Under the pieces are notes generated by a model. It worked only from the letters and a program-made list of their open reading frames with translations. It was not told the origin of the DNA and made no database searches. A DNA stretch of 64,000 nucleotides from Discostella pseudostelligera (lineage: Eukaryota > Bacillariophyta > Thalassiosirophyceae > Thalassiosirales > Thalassiosiraceae), in assembly GCA_036940085.1 (NCBI GenBank), contig JALLBK010000026.1:1-64000 (forward strand), written 5' to 3'. A program made the position numbers and the translations under genes. Each line of letters starts with the position of its first letter. The stretch's first letter is position 1. This document shows positions 24,401 through 34,814 of this stretch, in pieces.

Positions 24401-25152
24401 TGTTCATTGTTCATCGTCGTCGTCGTCGTCGGCGGCGGCGTCGGACATGGTCAGGTCCATGCTTTCTGCTTTTTCCAGCAGCTGCTTGTTGGCGGAGTAT
24501 AATCGGGAGTCTTCCCCAAGTTAGGGATGAACCTTTTCTCAAATTTGAACTAATTCCTCTGTACTTATTTTTAATTTCAAAATTTGAAAACATAAATTTT
24601 AGAATTAGCGCACTATCTATCTATACGAGTTCCTCGTGTAACCGTCACACGAAATGGCGCACGGATCCACCCTCCCCACATCTATCGACCTTCAAAAGTG
24701 AAAAAATAGACCATGACCATGGCCGAATTTCCGCCGAGAACCCTACTGTGAACCTACTGCCACCTCCAAAAATACAAAATACGTATTTTTCTCTGTATGT
24801 AGGTATATATGGAGATCTATCGAAATTCTCCCCGCCACGAATTACTTGGTAATCATGGGCTATCATGGGCGCGGTGCCGTCGTCGTCGCCGTCATCAATG
24901 CCACGCCACAAAGCCGAAGCCCACAAGGGAGGTGCTGACAAACAGACTCTCTTGCCCTAAGTAAGATCCAACGCAGACTACCATTTCCATCGAGTGTGTG
25001 TGTGTGAGAGGGGGGAGTTGGAGTGCCCATCGGAGAAAGAGTGGGTGGTGTTGGTGTCGGTTTCGTCGGTGTCGTCAGTTGTCGGGCTCGGGAGGAGTGT
25101 GCCTCCTCCACCTACCACTCAAACTCAACGACATAGGTCATCCACCAACAAA
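24401..25152. promoter_or_regulatory. Divergent promoter region of the TPLATE-like gene and YL1
   Basis: Near the TPLATE-like start is a CGTCGT/CGGCGG trinucleotide run at about 24413-24446. At 24536-24606 is an AT-rich block containing TTTTTAATTTCAAAATTTGA, related to a repeated block upstream of DMAP1 (34557-34640). A TGTG run lies at 24994-25006. I see no other gene; the in-frame codons upstream of the YL1 ATG look like leader. Confidence 0.4.
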
Positions 25153-27729
25153 ATGGCAAACTCATCATCCACAATAAAAGCAGCTGTCCTCGACCGTCCT
25201 CGTCGTTCTACGGCCGGACAACGTCTCTCCTCCCTCGTTGGGAAAGCCCAAGAAGAAGATGAAACATTTTGGTCACATTCCATTTGGAATGAGAAGGGGG
25301 GTGGCTTTGCGGATAATGGTAGAAGGAAGAAGAAACGACGACGCAATAATGACGACGACGACGAGGGTGATGAGGATGAAGAGGAGTCAGAGAGCTCATC
25401 ATCATCGGAAGGAGAAGGCAGTAACGACAATAATGACGATGATTCAGACGATGATGGAGAAGGATCCTATCGAATGTCCGAAGACGATTCCTCCATGGCA
25501 CAAGATCAATTCGATTCCGACTTTGATGAGAGTGAATCTGATGACGATGAGGTGGGGGAAAATGGTGAGATGAGAATGGGGGAGGAGGAATGTGAATTAC
25601 TTGCTGAGGAGAAACGGAATGCCGCTAATTTGAAACGAAAGAAGAATCAACGGTTCTTATCGTCAGCGGTACCACCACTACCATCAACTGCTGCTGCGGG
25701 AAGACAGATGGGAAAAAAGAAGGGGAAGAAGGGGGCATCATCATCGTCGAAGCGTGGACCAATGGGTACAGGGTTGAATGAGGGGTTGGTTTTGAATTGG
25801 AATGCACCACAATATCCTCTGCCGGCGCGACAATCGTTGGGTGCTGGTTCTGCGATGGTTGGCCTCCCTCCTCTTACAACTTCTACTCCTTCAACTTCTA
25901 CATCAATGCCAATACCGCCGCCGACGACAGTGCCTACTCTCTCACAATTATCCGAGTTGCAATCCATGTCGATACCGATACCCCCGGGCGCGACAACAAT
26001 TACACAACCAATATCCGAACGACCACCTTTGTCGTTATCTGATGATGCACATCAAAGAAGTGATGGAATTCTAGCGCAACCTCAGCCAATACACAACCTC
26101 CGGACATCGTTCTTGTCATCGTCGTCGTCTGCTATTGCTGCTCCATCATCATCTGCAACTTCAGTCAAACCACCGTCTCCCACCAAACGACAACAGCTAA
26201 AACAACTCATCATCACCAAGCAACAACAACATCAACAATCCATCTCAGAACGAAAGAAGAGTCAACGTCGACAATTCACCCAAGAGGAATTAATATTAGA
26301 AGCAGTCCAATCTACCGAAACTACCAACGCGAAATGGTTACATGCTCGACAACGTAGTAAAGAGGAGGCAGCAACATTAGAAAAGTCATCCGAAAAGTCC
26401 ACCAAACTTTCCAATACGAATCACAAATTGGTGTCACGATTTTACAGTCGGAGAGGATGTAACAATACATTGACATTTGTGGATATGGATCATTTGCCAG
26501 AGTTTTTGGTTCGGGGGGGAGGAGGTCATCATCCTCGTCGTACTCGTGCATCCTCCGTCACTTCTACCAACTACACTTCCGTTGCTGGACAGACAACCAA
26601 TCCTTCATCGAGACCATCAGTTGGTGCTACTAGTACATCTCTAGAGGCAAGTGAATCGACACAGCAACAACATCCACCATCATCACAACGACATCCATCT
26701 CCAAATGCTACCCCCGAACGAAACTATGAAAAATGCATCATCACCGGTAAAATTGCAAAGTATCGTGATCCAAAATCAATGCTAGGATATCATGATATAG
26801 AAGCATACAAGGAATTGAAGCGTAAGTTAGAGTCGGGGGAGATTGTTCCCAAAATAAATCATGTGCAACATGAGACGGAGAAGCACGCGAGTGCCAAGGG
26901 AAAGGGAGGAACAATTAGTACAACATCTCGAGAACGGGGTGGTGCCAAAGCTAAATCAGCAGCAGTAGCAACGATCAATTATTTTCCATTTGCGGAGGAT
27001 CAACCTACCATGATGGCCACCATTACCTCTTCATCTACATCCTCGTCTATATCGAAGGGGATGGATTCTGTCAAGGTGATGGTAACACAGCAGGGAATGC
27101 CAGTCTCACCACCCTCCACACCCCCACAGCCAGCATCCCGAAGCGTAGAACTGCCAAATAATTTGTTAGAGGATGATAGGAAGCAACCTCCTCCTCCCGG
27201 ATTGATCTTGTCAACAGAACACAATGGCAGTGCGGAAACTAGTGCTACTCCTACAAACGATGTCCCTCTGACAGCTCCCGCGAACGAGGTACAAGCTGCT
27301 ACTGCCGAATCGGTACAACCATTGGTTTTATCTGCGAATCCTCATCAGACTAATACGTTGGAAGCTCGAGTTGGATCTATCGGTACAATCACCAATGATT
27401 CAGAAAATGGCAAGAGACACGAGGATAACGGAGTGAAACCAATCGTAACCGTGAGCAATGGAAGCGACAATGCATCGAAAACTATTCCCACAGTGCGAGA
27501 AGCGGAAATTGGCACCATTTCCACCACCGCCACCACCAACACAAACGGTGGTAGTGGAGCCAACGGGACTACCGGCACTAGAGAGAAAATACTTGCACCG
27601 ACTACACCTTCGGCACCAAAAATCTGCAATGACACTACTAAAAGTCCCGACGGTGGTGCCGCAGACAAAGTCATCGTTCCGGACGTGACGGCATCGAATG
27701 ACAAGCGAACAACTATAGAAGCAAATTAG
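25153..27729 (+). CDS. VPS72: YL1/VPS72 (SWC2), H2A.Z-binding subunit of the SWR1/SRCAP chromatin remodeller
   Basis: YL1 recognises the H2A.Z-H2B dimer and helps SWR1 load it into nucleosomes. The start is the ATG at 25153, giving 858 aa; the frame is open further upstream, but MANSSS directly precedes the conserved part. The N-terminal domain has the family signature RPRRSTAGQRLSSLV, then EEDETFW, a basic patch and a long acidic tract (about 70-140). Further on, FYSRRGCNNTLTFVDMDHLP also fits YL1. The YL1_C domain lies at about 525-565: KCIITGKIAKYRDPKSMLGY, then DIEAYKELKRKLESGE. The rest is Ser/Pro/Gln-rich and unstructured, making the protein much longer than human VPS72 (about 364 aa). 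It is convergent with RNASEH2B (82 bp apart). Another SWR1 subunit, DMAP1, lies 7 kb downstream. Confidence 0.9.
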   Translation: MANSSSTIKAAVLDRPRRSTAGQRLSSLVGKAQEEDETFWSHSIWNEKGGGFADNGRRKKKRRRNNDDDDEGDEDEEESESSSSSEGEGSNDNNDDDSDDDGEGSYRMSEDDSSMAQDQFDSDFDESESDDDEVGENGEMRMGEEECELLAEEKRNAANLKRKKNQRFLSSAVPPLPSTAAAGRQMGKKKGKKGASSSSKRGPMGTGLNEGLVLNWNAPQYPLPARQSLGAGSAMVGLPPLTTSTPSTSTSMPIPPPTTVPTLSQLSELQSMSIPIPPGATTITQPISERPPLSLSDDAHQRSDGILAQPQPIHNLRTSFLSSSSSAIAAPSSSATSVKPPSPTKRQQLKQLIITKQQQHQQSISERKKSQRRQFTQEELILEAVQSTETTNAKWLHARQRSKEEAATLEKSSEKSTKLSNTNHKLVSRFYSRRGCNNTLTFVDMDHLPEFLVRGGGGHHPRRTRASSVTSTNYTSVAGQTTNPSSRPSVGATSTSLEASESTQQQHPPSSQRHPSPNATPERNYEKCIITGKIAKYRDPKSMLGYHDIEAYKELKRKLESGEIVPKINHVQHETEKHASAKGKGGTISTTSRERGGAKAKSAAVATINYFPFAEDQPTMMATITSSSTSSSISKGMDSVKVMVTQQGMPVSPPSTPPQPASRSVELPNNLLEDDRKQPPPPGLILSTEHNGSAETSATPTNDVPLTAPANEVQAATAESVQPLVLSANPHQTNTLEARVGSIGTITNDSENGKRHEDNGVKPIVTVSNGSDNASKTIPTVREAEIGTISTTATTNTNGGSGANGTTGTREKILAPTTPSAPKICNDTTKSPDGGAADKVIVPDVTASNDKRTTIEAN

Positions 27730-27811
27730 CTAGGATTATTATTATTATTATTATTCTTTATGTTCACTCCCCACATGATTAAGTCTGTGCCTGCGAAATA
27801 TATTCCTCGTT
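27730..27811. repeat. (ATT)n run in a convergent 3' gap
   Basis: The 82-bp gap between the YL1 and RNASEH2B stop codons contains about seven ATT units starting near 27736. It probably serves both 3' ends. Confidence 0.6.
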
Positions 27812-29005
27812 CTACTTCTTTTTGGCACCAAAAAAACTACTCAAGCTCTTCATGCCTTTGGTATTAACTTTTGCAAGCTTCTTGAGCCCCACACTCCTGG
27901 CTTCTTGGACACTGCTCTTCTGACCTGGGGTAACGCTAACGGATGACGATGACTTCCCACCACCACTCCCTTGAGTGTACTGCATTAACGCATCGGCATC
28001 ATCCTGTCCAATAGTCCCCTCCCATGCTGCCCTCGAACGTTTCTTCTCACTAGATTTGTTCGAGTCTTCACCATTCGTTGATACGAAAGACTGCTGGGTT
28101 TTCTTCTTTCCCATCCAATCCATATCATCCAAACCAACTTCTTTGCAAAGTCTCCGCTTCCACTCGGTGGGGATGTAGTCACATATGAGTTGCAGACCTG
28201 CCACCTTGAGACTATGCTCCTCCTCGTTCGTCAAAGTTGACGAATCCATGATTGCTTCCACATCTGAATCTTTCATTGCTGCATCTTTCGGTGCATCCCC
28301 ATTTTCTTCTTCGGCAACCACAAACGAAGAAGAGTACGCACCCGTCCCACCTTGCATACTACTCAACTCCTTATTCTTCAGTAGTGCCCTCTCCCTCTTC
28401 TCATGAAACCGCATACGCAATGCCTCCACCGAGCGATGAAATTTCTGTACCAGCCAATGCATAGTACGCTCGTCACTGAATTTACAAAGTATTAAATCAT
28501 CTCCACACATGTCGGACACATCGAGTATATGAGATAGTTGTCCTAATTCATGGATACTGTTGATGGTCAACTTTGGGTCCAAGTTGAGTGCACGTAGAAT
28601 GGGAGATGGTAGTAGCCCGACCACCTGATCATATGGCTGCCATTTGGTCAATTTCTCTGCTCCTATGCCATTTTTGGTCAAGATTCGTTGAAAATGTGAA
28701 ATTGCAAAGAATAATGGATCGATCCGAGTGGAGATGTGCAGTAGTGGATTTGAGATGATACGCGATCCGACAAAGTAGGAGGCATATTTTAAAGAATGAG
28801 GGAGGACAGTTTGGATTTCATGTATGTCCAATGATGGTTGCTGCTGGGCCGTAGATGATTGGCGATTGCTGGTACGTGACGACACGAGGATGTAGTCTCT
28901 CGGCGACGATGATGTGTCATCGTCATTGGCTGGTTCTGGAAGGGAGATGAGATTGAATTGGGTAGGCGCATTAGTGTCCATTTGGACCAAAGTTATGGCT
29001 GCCAT
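27812..29005 (-). CDS. RNASEH2B: Ribonuclease H2 subunit B
   Basis: RNase H2 removes ribonucleotides and RNA-DNA hybrids from the genome; subunit B is a structural partner and links the enzyme to PCNA. This single-exon gene encodes 397 aa from the ATG at 29005. The N-terminal triple-barrel region is followed by the family segment around RIDPLFFAISHFQRI (about 115-130). The helical part (about 150-290) includes VSDMCGDDLILCKFSDERTM. The very end, MKSLSSFFGAKKK, is a PCNA-interacting (PIP) box with the paired Phe residues and basic tail, very like the MKSIDTFF sequence I recall at the same place in the human protein. That detail supports the call more than overall similarity does. An E2F-like site lies about 170 bp upstream. 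Confidence 0.9.
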   Translation of the reverse strand: MAAITLVQMDTNAPTQFNLISLPEPANDDDTSSSPRDYILVSSRTSNRQSSTAQQQPSLDIHEIQTVLPHSLKYASYFVGSRIISNPLLHISTRIDPLFFAISHFQRILTKNGIGAEKLTKWQPYDQVVGLLPSPILRALNLDPKLTINSIHELGQLSHILDVSDMCGDDLILCKFSDERTMHWLVQKFHRSVEALRMRFHEKRERALLKNKELSSMQGGTGAYSSSFVVAEEENGDAPKDAAMKDSDVEAIMDSSTLTNEEEHSLKVAGLQLICDYIPTEWKRRLCKEVGLDDMDWMGKKKTQQSFVSTNGEDSNKSSEKKRSRAAWEGTIGQDDADALMQYTQGSGGGKSSSSVSVTPGQKSSVQEARSVGLKKLAKVNTKGMKSLSSFFGAKKK

Positions 29006-29538
29006 GGTATATCAATTGCTCGAGAGACTCTAGATCAGCGGGCGGTGGAGTCGATTGAGAGTATGGTAAAAGGTTTTGTGGTGGACCATTGGCATTGGCA
29101 TTTTGGATTGTGGCTTTTGATGGTGCGGGTGGGCGGACGTGGAGCCGACTTGAACACATAAAAATGGCGCGCACTTCCCGCCATAAAGCCAATGACGAGA
29201 AAAGGAAGAGAAATGCGAATGTCGGAATTGGTACGAAATTGAGAATTCGCGAGTTTGTTGGCGAGGATTTCATGCCGACACGTGGCATCGACAACAAAGC
29301 AACAACAACAACAAACAACACCAACAACCAACACCAACAACATTCAATCAATTCATCGATGCGAGCGACGAATTAATGGTTGGACAATCCACCAACATTT
29401 AACCAATTCAACTTAGGACAAGATAGAACGATGAGAAACAAAGCCTATAGCCACACAGTAGCTGCCGTCATTGAATCAACGGCGTAGACAGTAGGTAGGA
29501 TTTCAGCATCATATCGCACATCACCACCATCAGAGACC
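29006..29538. promoter_or_regulatory. Divergent promoter of RNASEH2B and the first MFS gene, with E2F-like site
   Basis: AAAATGGCGCGC at 29161-29172 is followed directly by CTTCCCGCCATAAAG at 29174-29188. The same two words occur together upstream of ATR and primase. An ACAACA-rich run lies at 29288-29345. No gene is supported here. Confidence 0.5.
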
Positions 29539-31323
29539 ATGTTACACGAGGACCAACTCCATTCGCATTCGATCGACGACGAGGATGAATTATATGATAA
29601 CAATAATATTCCCGTAGTCGATGCCACGCCCTCTTTCATAAATGCTTCACTCTCCTTTCCTCCCGCCAATTCAACCTATGGCGATCGAGCGAAGATTGCC
29701 GATGGTGCCTATGTACAAATGGAAGACGGCAATTATCATGGCTATGCACCATCCATTACCTCAACAATCATGACTGCAGAGGGATTGGCAGATCCAGCAG
29801 GCTTTTCTATAATTTGTTGTGTCGTATTAGTTGGTGATATGACACGTGGTGTTACCTTTCCCATCATGTGGCCACTCGTACAAGATCTCGGTGGCAATTC
29901 GGTATGGTTGGGATATGCCGTGGGTGCCTTCTCATTCGGTCGGGTCATTGCCTCTCCGTGTTTTGGACGATGGTCAATTGAAAAGGGATACTCAAAAACA
30001 TTAGTGGCTAGTACAACCATCATGTTGGTCGGGTGTGTATTCTTTGCTCATGTGATTAGCGTGGGGAGTTTACCATTCTTGGTGTTTTCGAAAATTATCA
30101 TGGGAATTGGGAGTGCTACGTTGGGTGTGACTAGGGCGTATGTTGCGGAAATTACAGCAACGAGACAAAGGACGACATATATGGCGTTGCTGAGTGCGGT
30201 CCAATATGGAGCATATACTGGTATGTCGAAATATTCTCAGTGTATCATGATGACGCATGATTATTCAACATTGTTTTGTACTAACGATATGACTTATCAT
30301 CTTGTTCCAAGTGACACCGATATTTGGGGCACTCTTCTGCTACATACTCAACGACCAAAGATATGAAGTCGGGTGAGTGCTCTTAATGCGAATCGTATCA
30401 TCATCGCTGACTGCAATACTGACTATCTATTCATGTTCGACTTCATCAGCTTCTTCGTCATTGACCAATATTCAGCAGCGGCATACTTCATGGCATCCCT
30501 GTGCATCGTTACACTCTTCCTCCTACTAACGAAATTTCAAGCACGATATCGAACAAAACCTGCAGTGCAGATAAAGTCCAGACGACAACTAGATCAGGAT
30601 GAACTGGCGAACAATGTTACGTGGTGTGGTCTCACCGTACATACATGTGCATTAATCGGATGCATGTTACTGAATATCGCCACAGTGGGATGTTTTGGAG
30701 CGTTTGAAACAATGGGTGTTCATTTTGCGGAATCATACTACAATCTTGAGCCGGCAGTTGCAGGGACGGTTGTATCTGTCAATGGGTTGATCGGGGTATG
30801 TACCCTCTGGAATTTGGGCTATCTCGGAAAATGGTTTTTGGATACACAAATAATCATTGGGGGCATTAGTGTTTTTGCAGTGGGCATATTAAGCTTCGCG
30901 TGGCTAAAAAGTGTCGAAATGGGTGCTGAGAATTCAATAATACACTACATTGTTAGTGTCATGATGATATATGGAATTGGGTATCCCATTGGAGTCACCG
31001 CTCTCATTGGCTTATTTTCAAAGGGTGAGTTACGTGATTGTGCAATGTTGCACTTGCATGCTTTTTGCAGCGCAATTGACACCAAATCGTTCTGAAATGA
31101 ATTTGCCTACTATCTAGTTGTCGGCAGAATATCGCAAGGTCCACTGCAAGGATGGTTTGCTGCATCTGGATCTCTCGCCCGAATCCTCTTCTCAGTTATG
31201 GCCGGGTACATTGCCCATTATGATGATATTACAACGGTGTTCATTGTTCTCTTCGTCATATCAATATCATCCATCATCACTGTAGCATCGACGTCCCAAA
31301 CTCTGACTGCGCTTTCTCATTGA
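29539..31323 (+). CDS. Major facilitator superfamily transporter, MFSD8/CLN7-like (copy A)
   Basis: The model has four exons, 29539-30220, 30312-30372, 30450-31024 and 31118-31323, giving 507 aa. A polar ~75-residue N-terminus precedes about 12 membrane helices. Helix 1 follows the conserved segment TAEGLADPAGFSIICCVVLV. Typical MFS loops are visible: SFGRVIASPCFGRWSIEKGY (helix 2-3 loop) and VTRAYVAEITATRQRTTYMA (helix 4-5 loop), the latter like SPX/MFSD8-group transporters. The central loop is short (about 15 charged residues, near 270). The last exon encodes the two final helices. Substrate and membrane are not evident; MFSD8 relatives sit in lysosomal or vacuolar membranes. It is the tandem paralogue of the gene at 32247-34113, with the same intron positions and phases. 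Confidence 0.85.
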
Positions 31324-32246
31324 GTTGCTTCGTTGCAGGCGAGGACATTGGTGAGGATGCGGTTGTTCAATTTGATGATCGATGCTGCAACATCAACGAT
31401 CTTTCTGGGCACCATAAAAGTATCGGTTGCGTGTAACAGATTGGAGTCCATGAGAATGACTTTCAGCATGCGAAGTTCATCGGGATATCGTACAGGGTGC
31501 ACTTGATTTGTACATCATTCAATATTGAATGCTATCATCCTTCAGTAGAGCGGCAACTGAAATCATCAACCAACCGTGCATTTGTGTATGGCAGACATGG
31601 TCTCGATGATATGTGTGAGGTAACATCTCAATCCGCAACCCACAACAATAAAATAGTATTACTTCGATACTTGATTAATACTCTTCAATACTTGCTTGAG
31701 CTTGCTTGCATTCGTTGAAGTGCGATAGAGATCGATGATCGATGGTGATGAATGATGAAGTAAGATGAAGGGCAAGTAGTTACGTCCCGCCAATTTCGCC
31801 ACACGTTTCTTCGCCAAATTATCTACTTCCTTTCATTCTGCGAAACTAGCTACGAGAGACCTGTACAAATATTCGCCAAATATCCCGTTTTGTATCTTTC
31901 CCAACACGTACTCGACGCGAAAGCATTATTTTTTCCTTCTCATGAAAGAAGTTGAAGGTGAAGGCCAACGACGCCGACGATGACGATGATCATCTAAGCA
32001 TCTATCTCACTATGGACCACTTTTCCCAGGCGGAAATTGGGGTGCGCTCCAATAGAAATAGTAGAAGTTCCAACAATCACTCATCACTTCTTTCTTCGGG
32101 TTCAACGCATTATTTGAACACCAACGCGAGGTCGGGGCGAGGGCTCGATCGACATCGGTATCGATAAGCGCCGGGTCGACATGCACCGTCGGCATAGATT
32201 AGTGGATCATCGTCAATAATAATTATTGCTCAAGCTAACGATAGAA
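31324..32246. promoter_or_regulatory. Intergenic region between the MFS paralogues, E2F-like words
   Basis: No gene is supported in these 923 bp. TCCCGCCAATTTCGCC lies at 31785-31800, followed by TTCTTCGCCAAATTATC, a word pair also seen at 59621-59652. Short open frames here are not conserved with the neighbours. Confidence 0.45.
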
Positions 32247-34113
32247 ATGATATCTTCAAATGGCTATGCTAACGTCAATGGCCGCACGCCCATCGGCGTC
32301 GTCTCCTTCCCTCCCGCCGACTCGACTTACGCTGCTGATCGAACGAATGCGGCGATAGAAGACGGTGCCTACTCCATAATGGTAGACGGCTATCCATCCA
32401 AACTGCCACAAGATCATCATCATGATAATCTTGACCATCATGCTGCAGAGGATACACTATCCACCACATCATCCACCATGACCGCCGAGGGTCTCGCTGA
32501 TCCCTCCGGCTTCTCCATAATTTGTTGTGTCGTTCTCGTGGGCGACATGACACGCGGTGTCACCTTCCCCATCATGTGGCCCCTCGTCCAAGATCTCGGT
32601 GGCAATTCCGTCTGGCTCGGCTATGCTGTGGGTGCCTTCTCCTTCGGTAGAGTCTTAGCCTCCCCATGCTTTGGGAAATGGGTAACCCAAAAGGGATATG
32701 CGACAACCTTGATAACAAGTACGTCGATTATGTTAGTGGGATGTATATTATTTGCACATGTGTACATTATTGGGAGTTTGTGGTTTTTGATATTTTCTCA
32801 AATTGTTTTGGGGGTAGGAAGTGCGACGCTGGGGGTGACACGGGCGTATGTTGCGGAAATTACGGCGACGAGACAAAGGACAATGTATATGGCATTGCTG
32901 ACTGCGGTGCAGTATGGAGCATTTTCGGGTACGTGGATTGTTGTAGTTTCTATTGGCATGCTGCATGTTCGTTCTGTACCTTATCTCACTCTCTTGCACC
33001 GCTTACTTGCACTGTCTCTCCAGTGACGCCAATCTTTGGTGCACTCTTTAGTTACCTACTCACAGATCAGAGTTATGCATGGGGGTAAGGAGCGCTTCAT
33101 AATCAATCCATGCGTGACTTCCAAAGTATTCACCGACCCTCATAATCTCACTGTCCTATTGCAAACAGCTTCTTCATCTTCAATCAATATTCCGCAGCAG
33201 CCTTCTTCATGGCCTTCCTCTGCATCATCACACTGTTTGTCCTATCCACGAAATTCGAAGCGCGATACCGCGTGAAACCTGCATTATCGGCAACATCCTC
33301 CGCCGGTACCGGAGCAGGATCTGGAGGGGGAGTAATAGAGAAAAAGTCCAAACGACGATTAGGCCAAGATGAATTAGCCAACCGGGTCACCTTCTTTGGT
33401 CTTACCATCTACAATGCAGCATTGTTAGGATGTATGCTCCTTAACATCATGACCAAAGGTAGCATTGGCGCCTTCGAAACGATGGGGATACATTTTGCTC
33501 AATCCTACTTTAATTTAGATCCTGCCGTCGCTGGAACGATTGTCTCCATAAACGGTGCGATTGGAGTGTGCACACTCCTGAGTATGGGATATATTGGACG
33601 GATATTGAGTGATATACAAATGATTCTGGGTGGGATTGGCGTATTTGCTGCGGGTATACTAAGCTTTGTACCATTGCAAAGTGTCGAAATGGGTGCGGAT
33701 AATTCCATTGTGCATTATGTGATTGGTATCACGATGATATACGGAATTGGATATCCCATTGGGCATACGGCATTGATTGGATTATTCTCCAAGGGTACGA
33801 TGAACAAATTCATGTTGTGCGATTGTCTTACTTTCGTTCTTGTCACAGAGCTCTCTGACACCTCAATTCGTTTCCGAAACCTTTATCTATTTACAATTTA
33901 CACGCAGTGGTTGGTAGAATAGCTCAGGGTCCATTACAAGGGTGGTTTGCCGCAGCCGGATCACTCTCTAGAATCTTCTTCCCAATTATGGCGGGATACA
34001 TTGCGCATTATGACGATATGACAACCATATTCATTGTCCTCTTTGTTGTATTAGTCGTTGCCAATATTACTGTGGCGTTGACGGCTCGTACATTAACGGT
34101 GTTGTCCCAGTGA
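32247..34113 (+). CDS. Major facilitator superfamily transporter, MFSD8/CLN7-like (copy B)
   Basis: The model has four exons, 32247-32928, 33024-33084, 33169-33794 and 33908-34113, giving 524 aa. It shares nearly all membrane segments with copy A, including TAEGLADPSGFSIICCVVLV and VTRAYVAEITATRQRTMYMA. Intron positions and phases are identical. Exons 1, 2 and 4 have the same length as in copy A. Exon 3 is 51 nt longer because the central cytosolic loop has a Gly/Ser/Ala-rich insert (about 285-305) before the charged KKSKRRLGQDELANRV. The N-terminal tail differs and is His/Asp-rich. The start is the first in-frame ATG, at 32247; open codons upstream have no ATG. Substrate unknown. The pair arose by tandem duplication. 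Confidence 0.85.
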
Positions 34114-34814
34114 AGGAGTATGATAGTGCCGGGGAGAGCGATGAGAATGAAATAGAGATTGCGTGACGGTACACTGCAGTTTGCGTTTCAATCGAAGTAA
34201 AGAATTTGCTCTATTATCTGCACGAAACATGTACAACTACTCTTTTGCAACATTTGGTATCATCCGCATAGTGGATAAAGGTGTTCATTGAATGCATGCA
34301 TGGACTGGAGTGTACACATCATCATCGCACCCACATTCACATGCCACAGGTCAAGTAGAGTCAAAATCAAACGACAGCTAAGATGCACGCTTACTGCCTC
34401 CTCCATCCAGCTCCATCCTCAACCGTTCATCCATGCAACAGGCGATATAATGCATAGCTGATCGATTCATTATTCTGAAGTGATTTGGCTCCGTAGGATT
34501 GCATTCCATTGCTATTGCATGGCAAGAAGATGGATTACACGTGGCAATGAGATACTTAACGAATTTTGAAATTAAAATTTGAAAGATACTTAACCGATTT
34601 CGAAATTAAAATTTGAAATCAAAACAGATACTTAACGATTCTTCAGCGTCAGATCATTGACGACGACGACAACGACAGTGTGCTCAGACCCCGACATCGA
34701 AAATCGAAACCGACGACGACGACCATCGACATCGACAAACCATGATCGCCGCCGTCGTCGGCGCCCCAATCCGAATCGATTCTCTTCATTGCCAATAATT
34801 AATTATTCATAACC
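34114..34814. promoter_or_regulatory. DMAP1 upstream region with tandem AT-rich repeat
   Basis: At 34549-34640 an imperfect repeat of about 36-43 nt occurs about twice. Each copy begins GATACTTAAC and contains GAAATTAAAATTTGAAA, and a third ATACTTAACGATT follows. The core resembles the AT-rich block upstream of YL1. GA/CG-rich trinucleotide runs (GACGAC) follow at about 34656-34760. No gene is supported. Confidence 0.45.
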
